In this document: piece after piece, positions 10,015-22,380 of the stretch
Numbering within the stretch: position 1 is the first letter of the stretch
Layout: the number at the start of each line of letters is the position of its first letter
Program-made: the position numbers and the translations under genes
Notes under the pieces: generated by a model
Seen by the model: the letters and a program-made list of their open reading frames with translations, nothing else
The model's database searches: none
Told to the model about the DNA's origin: nothing
NCBI GenBank assembly: GCA_039583875.1
Contig: CM077163.1
Location: 231,810,646-231,874,645 of the forward strand
Reading direction: 5' to 3'
DNA: 64,000 bases
Origin: Platanthera guangdongensis
Taxonomy: Eukaryota; Streptophyta; Magnoliopsida; Asparagales; Orchidaceae

Positions 10015-10397
10015 GGATCCGGATTCCCGGAGGAATTTCAGTTTTGCAAATCGCTCGAGCGGTCTCAAAAAAAATGATTAACATGAAAGTTGTAGATATT
10101 TCCGAGACGAATAATTTTCATGTTGAACATTTTTTGATTTGAAGTCGTTTAGACCCCCGATTTGAGTCCCGAAAAAACTCACTCCGAAAAACATTAAATT
10201 AATGTTTTTCGGAGTTAGTATTTTCGGGGATCAAATCGGGGGTCTAAACGACTTCAAATCAAAAAATGCTCACCATGAAAGATATTCGTCTCGGGGATAT
10301 CTACAACTTTCATGTTAATCATTTTTTTTTGATTCTGCTCTACATGAAAGATATTCGTCTCGGGGATATCTAGAACTCCAGAGAATCCGGATCCACT
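10015..10397. repeat. Long inverted repeat (hairpin/foldback), about 380 bp
   Basis: The two halves are near-perfect inverted copies around 10,197-10,203 (ACATTAAATTAATGT). Matching blocks going outward: CTCCGAAAAAC / GTTTTTCGGAG, ACCCCCGATTTGA / TCAAATCGGGGGT, GAAGTCGTTTAGA / TCTAAACGACTTC, ATTAACATGAAAGTTGTAGA / TCTACAACTTTCATGTTAAT, and outermost GGATCCGGATTCC / GAATCCGGATCC. A direct extra copy of the right arm block (CATGAAAGATATTCGTCTCG) follows at about 10,344. It could be a foldback MITE or an inverted duplication of an LTR fragment; a transcript would form a long double-stranded hairpin. Confidence 0.8.
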
Positions 10398-10603
10398 TGG
10401 AGGGGACGCCAAAACAAGCAACACCGGACAACGCTAACGGCGGAGCCATTAATGACGAGAGAGGAGGCATGCGTAATAGTCTTCCCCCTCCACTCTAGCA
10501 ATGAACTCCTCTCAACCTAATATGGTATCATTGAATTAAATATTTAAAATTTTATAATCTAAAAAATGAACCAATATTAAATTAATTGAAATTTAGAAAA
10601 CAT

Positions 10604-11200
10604 TTATAAAAATAATCCACAAAAACAAACACAATCATCAAAAAAGTTCTCATAACAGAGATACTTCAAAATGAAACTAATGATCAAGTCGCATTCACAA
10701 TTATTTGGCAGTCTCATGAATATAATATGTTTGTTAGTGTCGTAATTAAACATATTCGTGGCCATAGTCACGCTCGTCCAAATCAACCATCTGAGCAAGT
10801 CGACATAGATGCCATTAGCATAACTCGATGAATGTAAGAACGAGTTATTAGGCTTGACGCCCATCGTAATTTGCACGAAACCGGTCGTTCTATCTTGGGT
10901 CGCCGCCACTGGATCACCACCCCATGCAGTTTTCTTCTTACTCCTAGTGCTTTCTTTGCCATCCAATGTAGTTCATTCCCGTGTGCTGTTATGCAACTGA
11001 CACCGCATCTATCTCATTTATCGTATCAGTTGCAGTCATTGCATGACTATCAACAACTTTATCAGTACCCAATATAACACTCACTGCATCCCTACAATGC
11101 TTTACAGCAGGACAATATTGCATTATTGCAAACAATTTATAATTATCATCATAATGCTCCCATAAAATAAATAAATATAATAGCACAAACATGTATTTCC
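10604..11200 (-). pseudogene. Possible Myb/SANT-like companion ORF of a PIF/Harbinger element, decayed
   Basis: Two minus-strand open pieces occur here. The upstream one (10,989-11,192) contains YDDNYKLFAIMQYCPAV then ILGTDKVVDSHAMTATD, which resembles the 'pyYDdL..IFGKDRATG' tail of plant Myb/SANT-like proteins encoded by PIF/Harbinger elements. The downstream one (10,604-10,966) begins with a basic Ser/Lys-rich segment and has no recognised domain. The assignment rests on weak similarity plus the adjacent transposase fragment on the same strand. Confidence 0.35.
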
Positions 11201-11359
11201 CATATTTTGCTCATACTTCTTAATTCTCCAATTTCACTATGTTTCTCTCTCAATCTTATCCAAATCCTCTCGTAACTAGCATATATAGTTGAATTCTACA
11301 TAGTAGTTGTTCCATATCTTATGATGAGCCACCATCTTCTCCTTGCTAGTGTTAGCTTC

Positions 11360-11635
11360 TCAAATATATTTTAATGAAATCATAGACACTATAAAAGCAA
11401 TACTTTCCAACAATTTGGTGTTTTGTAACAACACAACATGGGTTGCTCCAACAATTTGGTGTATTTGGTATTTCAAAGTGATATTGTCGCTCCAATGCAT
11501 TTCATAATACTTTTGAATTAGACGACGAACCTTCACATCCTGGTACATATATGAATTTGATGCTATTATCATATATACATAGTACATTTTCTGTGATTGT
11601 CTATTTCTAATTGTGATGTCTTCCTTGATCATCAT
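11360..11635 (-). pseudogene. Unrecognised fragment between PIF/Harbinger pieces
   Basis: A 91-codon minus-strand frame beginning MMIKEDITIRNRQSQKMYY. It lies between the transposase N-terminal remnant and the Myb-like remnant and is probably part of the same decayed element. I cannot match it to the DDE catalytic core. Confidence 0.25.
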
Positions 11636-11703
11636 TTGGAATGACGGTCACTTTAATATTGGTTCCATATAGCTAATGCACGGCCACAATTCTATAAACA
11701 ATC

Positions 11704-11895
11704 TTAATTTGTATTGTTGTTTGAATTCAAATACGTAATATAGCCCTTTGTTAATGTTAAAACCGCTCGGAGTATAATATTGAAGTGCTTAGTAATAGTA
11801 TGCATTGAACACACATATATGCCTCCAACATTGCAAAACTTTTTGTTATGTGCAAATATACTTAAAAATAATGCAACAAATTCTCTAGTAGACAC
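11704..11895 (-). pseudogene. PIF/Harbinger transposase N-terminal remnant
   Basis: The minus strand encodes FVALFLSIFAHNKKF followed by HTITKHFNIILRAVLTL. This matches the N-terminal pattern of plant Harbinger transposases (vamFLhilaHn.k...sgeTisrhFn.VL.AvL.L). The catalytic DDE domain cannot be found downstream, so the gene is dead. It abuts the left edge of repeat copy 2. Confidence 0.6.
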
Positions 11896-12033
11896 AAATT
11901 AAGAATCACAAATATGACCTTTCACATGTAAAATATCACATAGCTCGTTGGCGGGTCATTTTCCCTGTGTAATTAATTGAAGCAGTTTACCTGTTGTTTA
12001 CCATACAAATATTTTAATAAGGTAAGATGTAAC

Positions 12034-13696
12034 TGTTGAAATTTCTCAAAGTGGTCAGCAAGATAGCCCAAACTTCAAATTAATATCTTTGGCACTACCC
12101 AGTTCACACTTTGATCTAGCGGAAAAACAGGGAGCAAGCTCAACACACCAAGCACATGGAAGAACAATCAGATCTTATATTCATTTTACTTCTTTACAAA
12201 GCGAGGTATACGTAGCGAGACATGATTTCGCTAGTACAAACAGCTATAAACAGAAAGCACCAAAAACAAGCCGGGCGGACAGCAATGGAAACCACCGAGA
12301 CCGCCGAGGTCGCCAAGTCCGCCGAAGCCGCCCAAGCTGTAGCTGCACCACGCTGAATAGACACGGAGTCCGCCGAAGCCGCGAGGCCGCGCAGACACAC
12401 CGTTATTCGCCTTCTGCTGATGAACTGATGAACAGACTGCCTACCCGCCTGAGACCGGCGGACAGGTTATTGGAACTTGGTAAAGTTGAAGCAGAGAACT
12501 GACAAGCCGCAGAGCGACCTGCTGAGACCACACACTTCCAAGCACTTGACCGAAGTCAAAGCCAAACTCCTGGCTCCTTGAAGCTACCCGCGCGACCTGC
12601 ACACAACACACAGTTAACTCTGAATCAATCCGCGCGGACAGAAAACTCAGACTGCAGCCCTTGACCAAGCCCTCACTTACTGTTCACTCAGTTACTGTAT
12701 ACGTGCCGGGGGGTCCTATTTATAGGCGAGGTGAGGAGTGTGGTCACCGCCCTAGTGCATAGGATCACCGCCCCAGCTCGTGCGCTAACAAACCACCGTA
12801 CGCCGAGTCCACAAGGACTTAGCCGGCTACCAAGGAATAACCCGCCAGGAGCAAGTCAACTTTGGCGAACCCTCAACAGTCCACCCAAGCTATGTGGTCA
12901 AGACATCAGCCCGCAAAGCCTTCAACCACTGGACAACAACCCCCCTCAGTGACTGTCCGCACACCAAGAGGCAGTCCGCATATCACCAAAGCAACGCCTC
13001 CATCCGCCACAAGCCCACGACCAAAGGCAGACCGCCCGGTCAACAACGGGCTTGGCGGATACTGCGGACACCCTGACCTTGGCACAGAATGTGACCAAGT
13101 CCAGAACCACCAAAGGCCTAACGCGAGCATGGCGGACATAGCTCCGTCCGCCAAACATCCTAGCAACACAGACCGCCAACACTCCTCCAAGGAGAAGCAG
13201 TCCGCAAGCTACTCGCACACCTGCCCAATACAACGGTCTCCTGCCGGACTCCACACACCAGTCCGCCATAGACCTCCATAGCAGTGCACCTGCTGTTCCA
13301 TCAGAGCTTAGCAAGGCCACATCCAAGCTCTAAACCCAGTCCGCAACAGAGCACACCGCGGATACGCCAGTCTGTAAGCTTCCCGCGGACATGAGCTAAA
13401 TCGCCGGTTACACAAGCTTGCAACGCGGCCACTGAGCAATGCACCAGTCCGCAAGCCTTTATCTGCTCAGGCCGCTCCTTGGCTAAACCAATCAGCCAAC
13501 GTCCTATCCGCAGGTAACAGGCCGCATAGTCCGCGGACTTAAACCGCACAACCCGCTCAGAAGAATAGCCAGCTTTCACTAGACCTATCACCAGGCCGCA
13601 TAACAGCAGTCCTCCCAGTCCGCCTAGTCCGTCGGATCTGTCCGCCCAGGCCGCCCTGCCTGCCCATCAACCACTTCCACTTCATAATTTTCAACA
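12034..13696 (-). repeat. 3' LTR of copia element 1 (long form)
   Basis: 1,663 bp with many GTCCGC/GCGGAC words. It retains a segment (about 12,540-13,189) missing from the partner LTR; the segment is bounded by direct repeats of TCCAAG. Several non-homologous open frames here are LTR sequence, not genes. Confidence 0.9.
12715..12726 (-). promoter_or_regulatory. LTR TATA box of copia element 1
   Basis: CCTATAAATAGG on the minus strand in a GC-rich LTR, in the orientation of the element's polyprotein. It lies inside the segment absent from the other LTR, so the 5' LTR (17,880-18,890) has lost its promoter and the element is probably not transcribable from its proper start. Confidence 0.6.
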
Positions 13697-16600
13697 CTCC
13701 CCCTTGAAGTGAGAAGTGGTGATCAAGCCCAGCAAGCTGCGCAACCGCTCAAAAGGCCCCTTCGACAGTGGCTTCGTGAAGATGTCAGCAAGATTATCTT
13801 CACTCCAAACATGCCCGACCAACAGAGATCCCTCCAACACCTTCTCCCTTATGAAGTGGTGATCGATCTCAATGTGCTTGGTCCTAACGTGACACACTGG
13901 ATTGTTAACCAGTTTGAGAGCACTCTCATTGTCGCCCCGGAGTAAAGTTGGTCATTGTACTTATTCATGAACATCCTCTATAAGCCTCCTCAACCAGATG
14001 ACTTCCCGAGCAGCCAAGGCCGAAGCCTTATACTCTGCCTCTATAGTTGAGACGGACACCGAGTCCTGCTTCTTGCTACACCACGAAATGCTAGCTGAAC
14101 TGTAAGTGAACACATAACCTGAAGTTGACCTCCGATCATCTGAATCACCGTCATAGTCAGCATCCGTGTACCCAAGCAAAGCAAACTCCGAGTCCCTTCT
14201 ATAGAGAAGTCCCATATTAGAAGTTGACTTGACATAATTCAAGATGTGCTTCGCCGCCACTAGATGAGACTTCCTTGGTTCAGCCATAAACAGACTTACT
14301 CGGCCAACAACGTAAGCTATGTCTGGCCTAGTAATCGTCAGGTAGATCAAGCTCCCAACAAGAGCCCTGAACACCAAGGGATCAAGAAGAACCCTTCTCT
14401 CATCTCGTCGAAGCTTCAGCCCAAATTCCAGTGGAGTAGAACACTTCTTCCCTTCACCCATGCCGAACCGCTTCACAATGCGATCTGCATACCCTTTTTG
14501 TCAAATGAGAATCCCGCACTCCTTTCTCTCCACCTCAAGACCGAGAAAGTGATGAAGCTCTCCCAAGTCTTTTATCTCGAAGCGTATAGCAAGCTCAGCC
14601 CTGAGCCTTGCTACTTCCCCCTCCGAATTCCCTGTGATGATCATGTCATCCACATACAGCAGGACCAAGACTAGCAGCTCCCCCTTCTTCTTGACGAACA
14701 AGCTTGAATCTAAGTTGGACGCAAGATAACCGCAAAACTGCAAGTACTCTGCTATCTTACCATACCAAGCTCTTGGGGCTTGCTTCAACCCATAGAGGGC
14801 TTTCCTGAGCTTGCAGATATAGTCCGGATGATCTTCAGACACAAATTCAAGTGGCTGATCCATGAAGATGTCCTTATCAATTTCTCCATAAAGAAAAACA
14901 TTCTTTACGTCAAGCTGCCACATCTTCCATCCCTTGCTAGCAGCCAAGACAATCACCACTCTAACTGAAGTCATCTTTGCAACCAGACTAAATGTCTCCT
15001 CATAGTCTTCTCCATACTGCTGTGAGAATCCTCGAGCGACCAGACGAGCCTTGTATCTATCAATGCTCCCATCAGCCTTTTTCTTCAACTTATACACCCA
15101 CTTACAAGTAACTGGAGTAATGTCATCAACCTTGGGCACAAGGTCCCAGGTTTCATTCTTCTTGAGAGCAGCTATCTCTTTCTTCATGACATCTTCCCAC
15201 TCCTTAACTCCAGTGGCCTCATTGAAGTTTGCAGGCTCTCGCTCATCCAGAGGACCCGCAAAGAAACAGGAGACAAAGCTCACTGCATTCCCATCACAGT
15301 ACCGAGCCAGTGGCTTGATAACCCTCTTCGATCTACGAAGGGTCGGCTCTTTGCTCACTGTTTCCATTGCTTCTTCGGGCTCAACTCCTACTTGGGGCAA
15401 GCATTGAGCAGTGTTCTCCCTACTTCCTGAGCCAGAAGGCTCAGCCTCGGAGTTAGAAACAACAGGAGCTGCTGGTGAAATAGCAAGCTCCTCTTCCAGG
15501 CCTTCAGTAGTCACCACCGGTGCTTCATCAACCTTGCTACTTCCGGTTAGCTCAACCGAGCCACCTCCATACGACGTCAGCTCGTCAAAGACAACGTCTC
15601 TTGATACAACGAACTTCTTCGTCGCAGTGTCCATGCATTTCCATCCCTTCTTCCGCTCATCGTAGACAACAAAGACAAGCTTCATTGCCTTTGCATCCAG
15701 CTTAGTCCGTGAAACATCCGGGACATGCACATAGCAAGTTGAATCGAACACCCTTAGGTGTCCAACACTCGGCTTATCCTTCAGCAACAACTCAAAAGGA
15801 GTCTTCATGTTGATTGGGCTGAGTGGCATCCTGTTGATGACATAAGAAGCACAAGACATCCCCTCCGCCCAAAAGGACCTTGGGATGTCTTTCACATGAA
15901 GCCATCATTTGTAGGTCTCCGTCAAATGACGGATCTTTCGCTCTGCTACTTCATTTTTTTGTGGAGTGTGAGCACAAGTAAGCTCTCGTTGGATCTCGTG
16001 CTTCCTGCAAAAGTTAGAAAACTCGGAGGAGATAAACTCACCACCGTTGTCAGTTCTAAGCTTCTTGATCCTCAAGCCAAGCCGGCCTTCTACCAACTCC
16101 TTGAACTCCGTAAACAAATGGAAGGCTTCTGACTTCTCCTTCAAGAAGTAAACCCAAGTATACCTTGAGTAGTCATCAACCAAGACAAGCATGTATCTGC
16201 TTCCACCAAGGCTGGCAGTGACCGTTTGTCCCATCAGGTCGCCATGAATGCACTCCAATGGTTACTTGCTCCTTATTTGTGATTTATCAAACGGAAGGCG
16301 ATGTGTCTTATCGTATTGACAGCCCGCGCAAACATGCCCGTTACCAAAGGAGGATAACTTAGGCAGACCTCTCACCAAACTTCTACTAGCCATCGCCTTC
16401 AGCTTGTCCATACCTACATGCCCCAGCCTCTCATGCCAGATAGCAGCGCTATCGTTGGCCCTCATTCGATCAACATAAGAATTTGTGGCAAGAACAAACA
16501 AGTTCTTAACCCTCCTTCCGACATGAGCAACATCAGCCTTAACCGCTGATACGTTGCGAAGGAACCTCACGTCTGTTGTCCCAAACAGAACGTGATAACC

Positions 16601-17713
16601 AGCGTCCACCGCATTGGTCACAGAGAAGAGGTTCTTCTTCATGCCCGGTACGTGATACACACTCCTTAACGTGAGTGGCCCCTGATCACTACCCAAAGAC
16701 ACAACCTCCTCTTTCTCTAATGCATAAACAATATTATCAGCAGTGATAATAGCTTCATTACCTGAGTATGCTTGCATGGAGGAGAACTTCGATTTCTCTC
16801 CGGTGAGGTGATGACCACACCCGGAGTCCACGATCCACTCGTCGTTGAAGTCCTCAGCAGACAAGGCACGGACACAAGTGCCCATCATGAAAGCTCCGCC
16901 CCATTCTGCTTCCTCCTTTCCTGCAACACGCCCAGACTGTAGCTTGACCTTGCAGTCCCGCTTGAAGTGGCCTCGCTGATGACACCGGTAGCACTTCAAG
17001 TTCTTCTTCCAATCCTTAGGAGCATTGCTCCTCTCCGGCTGAAAAGACGTTGAAGGCTCCTTCTCACCAGCGACCTGCTTCTTCTTCTTCTTTCCTTCTC
17101 ATCCTTTCTTCTTGTCTGAGAAGAGAGCTTCACTGCCTTCCTGGTTGATATTCACTCCAGACATCTGCCTTGCCAAGCTCTCCTGTGATGCAAGCAGGTT
17201 CTCAAGCTCCAGCAAAGATGGCTGAGTAGCCCAACCTTGAACAGATGTCACAAAGGCCACATACTCCTTCCGCAAGCCGCAGATTATGTGCCTTTTCATC
17301 TTAGCCTCAGAGATAGGCTCATCAGGATCAAGTGCCGACAGCTCAACACACAAGCTCTTCATCTTTAAGAAGTACTTCGAGATGGAAATGTCTTCTTGAG
17401 TTGTTCTAGCCAACTCATTCTCCAGAAACTGAAGCCGCGCCACATTCTTCCTATTGAACAACTCATCAATGGTTGTCCAAATATCAGCAGCCGACTCACA
17501 TCCAATAATGTGATCAAACAGTTCTGGTGACACGGCCCTCTTGAGAATAAGCTCCGCCTTTGCATTCGTTTTTCTCTAGAGCCTAACCTGCTCAGCAGTA
17601 CCAAACGCAGTAGTGACTTCCTGTCTGCCGTCACCACCGACGACTTCCCACAGCTCCTCGCCAAGAAGATAACTCTTCATGCACGACTTCCACTTCTTGA
17701 AGTTAGTCGGCAT
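13691..17713 (-). pseudogene. Copia element 1 Gag-Pol, one frame with seven nonsense codons
   Basis: The frame runs 1,341 codons from an ATG at 17,713 without a frameshift. Domains in order: Gag (MPTNFKKWKSCM, UBN2-type), zinc knuckle CYRCHQRGHFKRDC near 16,950-16,995, protease WIVDSGCGHHLTG near 16,800-16,840, pre-integrase, integrase with Asp (HGD), Asp (TDNGGEF) and Glu (VAERK) kept, RT with YVDDM at 14,645-14,656, RNase H with YTDADYDGD. In-frame stops lie at 17,576, 17,099, 16,262, 15,905, 14,501, 13,961 and 13,952 (lower coordinate). The final TGA overlaps the LTR by three bases. At least several are C-to-T-type changes (CAG to TAG, CGA to TGA, CAA to TAA). Unusable without suppression or repair. 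Confidence 0.88.
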
Positions 17714-17879
17714 TAAGAGTTCAATGCCAAGACCTCTTGCAAAGCTCCCTTCTATTGCAACAACTGCTTGAATAAGCCTTCAGAAGCACAGAGCACCAAC
17801 ACAGGTTGATCACCACTCAAACACAGAGCACAAAACTGGTTGAAGACTGCTCAAGCAATGAAACCTCCCGCTGATATCA

Positions 17880-18890
17880 TGTTGAAATTCTCAAAGTGGT
17901 CAGCAAGATAGCCCAAACTCCAAATTAATATCTTCGGCACTACCCAGTTCACACTTTGATCTAGCGAAAAAACAGGGAGCAAGCTCCACACACCAAGCAC
18001 ATGGAAGAACAAGCAGATCTTATATTCATTTAACTTTTTTACAAAACGAGGTATACGTAGCGAGACATGATTTCTCTAGTACAAACAACTGTAAACAGAA
18101 AGCACCAAAAACAAGCCGGGCGGACAACAATGGAAACCGCCGAGACCGCCGAGGTCGCCAAGTCCGCCGAAGCTGCCCAAGCTGTAGCTGCACCACGTCG
18201 AATAGACACGGAGTCCGCCGAAGCCGCGAGGCCGCGCGGACACACCGTTATTCGCCTCCTGCTGATGAACTGATGAACAGACCGCCTACCCGCCTGAGAC
18301 CGGCGGACATGTTATTGGAACTTGGTAAAGTTGAAGCAGAGAACTGACAAGCCGCAAAGCGACCTGCTGAGACCGCACACTTCCAAGGAGAAGCAGTCCG
18401 CAAGCTACTCGCACACCTGCCCAATGCAACGGTCTCCTGCCGGACTCCACACACCAGTCCGCCATAGACCTCCATAGCAGTGCACCTGCTGTTCCATCAG
18501 AGCTTAGCAAGGCCACAACCAAGCTCTAAACCCAGTCCGCAAAAGAGCACACCGCGGACACGCCAGTCCGTAAGCTTCCCGCGGACATGAGCCAAACCGT
18601 CGGTTACACAAGCTTGAAACGCGGCCACTGAGCAATGCACCAGTCCGCAAGCTTTTCCGCTCAGGCCGCTCCTTGGCTAAACCAATCAGCCAACGCCCTA
18701 TCCGCAAATAACAGGCCGCATAGTCCGCGGACTTAAACCGCACAACCTGCTCAGAAGAACAACCAACTTTCACTAGACCTATCACAAGGCCGCATAACAA
18801 CAGTCCGCTCAGTCCGCCTAGTCCGCCGGATCTGTCCGCCCAGGCCGCCCAGCCTGCCCATCAACCACTTCCACTTCACAATTTTCAACA
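17880..18890 (-). repeat. 5' LTR of copia element 1 (short form)
   Basis: 1,011 bp. Compared with the partner it jumps from CACACTTCCAAG directly to GAGAAGCAGTCCGC, losing about 650 bp between two TCCAAG words. The lost part contains the TATA box. Confidence 0.9.
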
Positions 18891-19051
18891 GTAACCCGCC
18901 ATTGCCTACAACTTCTATGTGGTGTCTAGTAATGTAATTCATAACTACTATTACAAATGCACACAAATTTGCTGCAACTACTAACCTTATAATGACATGA
19001 ACCTCTCTTATGTTTCTTCTGCAACTCGGAGTTATCCATCCTGGCAAGGGG

Positions 19052-19396
19052 ATAAATTTTGTACGTGAATCAATTCACATATAGAGGTAGCTGCGCATAT
19101 CAAATTTTCATGCAAAAATACTGTCATTTTAAAGAAATAATTAACGAAATATTAATTTATGTATTTTTACGGTTATTTTAAGTACTCATATGTATATATT
19201 TTAAGAAAAATGATAAAAATATAGTTGTAATTAAGATGCTTTTAAAAATTATTTTACAACTTTATTTTTGCATAATTTAAAGTTATAATTTAAAGTCCAT
19301 TACAATTTACAATTGTAAATTATGTTACAACTGTAATTTTGCCAAGAAAAAGGTCCCGCATGTACCTCTACGTGCGAATCACGTACAAAAAATTTG
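19052..19396. mobile_element. MITE-like element A, copy 2
   Basis: Counterpart of 212-556 within repeat copy 2, with the same ends and flanking CTGGCAAGGG repeats. It was duplicated with its surroundings rather than inserted independently. Confidence 0.5.
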
Positions 19397-19469
19397 AGAC
19401 CTGGCAAGGGAGTAAATTTTGCGTACGAGCAGTGCGCCTTCTTATGGTGTGGGGGGAAGGTGCGCCACC

Positions 19470-19799
19470 GGCGATTGTTAACCGCAACCAGGTTTTGTCT
19501 ATTCGCATCCCATTGTTAACCGCAACCCGAAAATATAACCGCACTCCATTTTTTTCTTGCCGCACCCCGATATTTTTTTTGACGCACCCGAAAATATCTC
19601 ATACTGATGTGCATGAGACAGCTAATAGAGTAAGATGACGCGAGGAAGATGCCGGAGACGGGAGCAGCTCGACGAAGATGAAGACAAAGTGCGGCTTCTG
19701 CGAAATGGGAGAGATGGGGTGCGAGTAAAGTTTTAGAAAAAAGTTTTTTAAAATATAAATGGCGGATAGCCATACGAGATGTGCGGCTAACAATCACCT
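19470..19799. mobile_element. MITE-like element B, copy 2
   Basis: Counterpart of 629-960; ends GGCGATTGTTAACCGCAACC and, on the reverse strand, GGTGATTGTTAGCCGCACAT. Interior shortened slightly. Confidence 0.45.
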
Positions 19800-20311
19800 T
19801 AAAAAACACTGATTGATGTGCGGCCCTGATGCATCCTCATGCACAAAGGTCCATATACGTTGTTCGAGCGAAAAAAATTCTCTGGCAAGGCGGCAACACT
19901 GCCCATGAAACATCAATATCTAAATCTTAGACTATATTCTCAACAATGGATGCTATGATTTGCAGTTCTGCTATATAAGTCAACATTAAACCTTCAAGCT
20001 AGCTCTCTAGCAGCATCACACAACCTTCTTTATTAAAGCCGCATGGCATGGGCTGAGAGAGATGCAAAATTATCTTTTCTGCAAAGAATAACTGAGCCAT
20101 TCAAAAGAACATAAAGCTCTTGTGCAAAAGAAGAAAATATTGACTCTAAATTTTGCATCATTTAATATAGGTTTTTCTTGGCAGGTTGCACTTTCAAAAT
20201 ATAGGATTTTGACCTTTAGTATTTTGAAAGTTTAAAATTGACAATTTGCAATTCTGAAATACATTATTTTTGACATTTTGCATCTCATGCCAAAATTTCA
20301 GGGGTATTTTT

Positions 20312-20480
20312 TGTTAGATTTATATATAATATGTCCGTTCGTGTTTGGACCGACTCGGAATAGGTTAACGGGTTTCGTGTCATTCTAGGGTTTGACCCTA
20401 TGCTGGAAGTACTATAAATATTTTATTCCATACTTAGATAGGATATCGTAGAATGCTTTGACGGCCCTCTAACCATAACA
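20312..20480 (+). repeat. 5' LTR of copia element 2
   Basis: 169 bp, TGTTAGATTT to CCATAACA. It includes a TATA-like CTATAAATATTTTATTCC near 20,413, shared with the 3' remnant. Confidence 0.85.
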
Positions 20481-21516
20481 TTCTCAAAGTATCTGGTTTA
20501 GGGTTTTCCGCTCTCTGGCGATTTCCTGACTCAGTCGCGCCGCTTCCGTTCTTCGTTCGCGAGTTCCTTCTTCTCCAGATCGGGATTTGGTCGCCGTTTT
20601 TTTTCGTTTTCTCTCGTGAATCTGTCGATTTGGCCGACGCTTCCACGATTTGTGATTCCTCCGTCGTCGGCGCTTCCCCGTTTTTCTCCCGTGCGCCGCT
20701 CTTCCTCCCATCGACGTTCACTGTTCGGGAAGTGGAAGTCGATGCTCGGTCATGACAGAGAAAGCCCGTTGCGAAGGAGAAGAGGGGCCTTGTCGCTCTG
20801 GTTTCCTTCTCCAGTCGGTCGCTGCCAATAGATCGTGAAAGAAGAGGAATCGAATCGCTGTTTTCGCAGCAGATCCGGCGTTTCCCGGCGTCGCCGATCT
20901 AGGGTTGCAGATCGCCGACGTAGATCCCTGTCCCAGATCCGGTCTTCCCCTTCCCTGATCGTGAAGAGTCTCCCCACCTTTTTATGGTTGGGATCTGCTT
21001 GCTGCCGCCTTGTAAAGGAGATCTTCATCTCTGCTCAACTCTTAGATTCCTTCTACTTTGTTGATCCAGAAATTGTTCTTCCTGCATGTGGATATCAATT
21101 ATATGTTCTCATTCTCTAATCAGCACTGGAAGGTGGAGTATTTCTTCTATCTGAGCACTGTTCGGGACAAGCATCAGAGGACCTTTCTATTCCTCTGTAG
21201 CCGATTGGAGGAAGTGTTGACAATCTTGCATTAGAAAAGGTTTTTTTTGTGGAGCTTTCTAGTTGAATCTGTGCTAGATCACCCTGATAGTGCAAGAAGA
21301 ATCTGTGGCAACAATTTTTCTCGCCGGTGGATCAAGTCTTCCTTGACCTAAAGATCTAGCTGATCAAGATCTAGCTGATTCCATCCTGCTATTGAGAGCA
21401 TAGATTCAGATCATTGGAAAGGAGCAAAGCCACATCTGGATTGGATCTGAAGACCCGTTCTCGTCTCACGCGGATAAGGTGACTTCTTTCCTGTTTACTG
21501 TTCTAGCTTTAGTGAG
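20481..21516 (+). other. Leader of copia element 2
   Basis: About 1 kb between LTR and gag, GC-moderate, with CTTCCCC and CGCCG-rich stretches. Minus-strand open frames here are Arg/Lys-rich and match nothing I know. It may include captured sequence, but I cannot show that. No canonical primer-binding site directly follows the LTR. Confidence 0.4.
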
Positions 21517-22380
21517 ATGTCGAATGTTTCCTCCTACGACATCATCAAACTACAGTCATTCAATCTCTTCGACTTCCACGCTTGGAAGCTGCACATCCAA
21601 CTTGGTATGAAGGAACGTGAGATTTTCTACACGGTCCTGAGTGACTTTGCCACTACTGAAGAGGACGTGAACGAACTTCAGTGGAGAAAAGATGAAGACT
21701 TCTGCAGGGACTACCTCCTGAATTCACTGAACCCTAGACTCGCCCTGACCTACAGCAGTCATAATACTGCAAAGGAGATTTGAGATCGATTGAATGCGCA
21801 CTTCTAGAAAGAAGAGGGGTTGTCGAGGACTCTCCTTGGGGAGAGACTCTTCACTTCAAAATTCAATTTAAACTCGTCAATCACCTCTCAAATAATTGAA
21901 CTGGAGAGTTTGCGTATCAAGTTGGCGGACGATAAGTCCGACATCTCTGATAATCTCTTTATGGGTCTGATTCTTAGCAAGCTACCTCCTGAGTGGTTGA
22001 CCTTCAAGACTGAAATGCACAGACTGAAGGAAAAGATCGCATTGGATGAACTTAAAAGTTCATTCATATCGAGGATCAAAACATCGCTGGTAAGAGATTG
22101 GAATAAGTTGGTCAGTCCTCACAGGCTGTTAACTTTGTTTCTCGACCCAGCAAGCCTCGAAGGAAGCCACCAACACCCAAAGGTGAAGCCTCTGCACAGT
22201 TGGCGCCTAAAAAGCCCTCTTTCAAAAAAAAGATGGGCAAGTGCCACAACTGCGGCAAGTGGGGACACTGGGCGGCTGATTGCAAGGCTCTTAAAAGGAA
22301 AAAAGGAGGATGCCCCGCAAAATGTGACGAACATGCTAGCTGATGCCTCAGATCCCAAGTCCTTCGTGGCTATGATCGGG
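21517..22380 (+). pseudogene. Copia element 2 Gag, broken by stops and two frameshifts
   Basis: Begins MSNVSSYDIIKLQSFN with a UBN2-like Gag; stops TGA at 21,781-21,783 (probable TGG in KEIWDRL) and TAG in NAHF*KEEG. A frameshift near 22,090-22,150 moves the frame. The zinc knuckle CHNCGKWGHWAADC is read only in the alternative frame at about 22,240-22,281, and a second compensating shift near 22,300 restores the frame before the protease. Hence Gag and RNA-binding functions are lost. Confidence 0.8.

Larger units (their letters stand above)
12034..18890 (-). mobile_element. Copia element 1, full length but nonsense-riddled
   Basis: Ends TGTTGAAA...TTTTCAACA, TSD GTAAC at 12,029-12,033 and 18,891-18,895. 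LTRs of 1,663 and 1,011 bp differ because the right one lacks about 650 bp. The polypurine tract (CTTCAAGGGGGAG on the minus strand) abuts the left LTR at 13,697-13,709. A tRNA-Met-like primer site (TGATATCAGCGG, imperfect) abuts the right LTR. The polyprotein occupies almost all the internal region. Confidence 0.92.

Noticed and set aside
12862..13326. Overlapping 139- and 126-codon frames
   Set aside because: Inside the long LTR of copia 1, on both strands, with no domain and absent from the shorter LTR.
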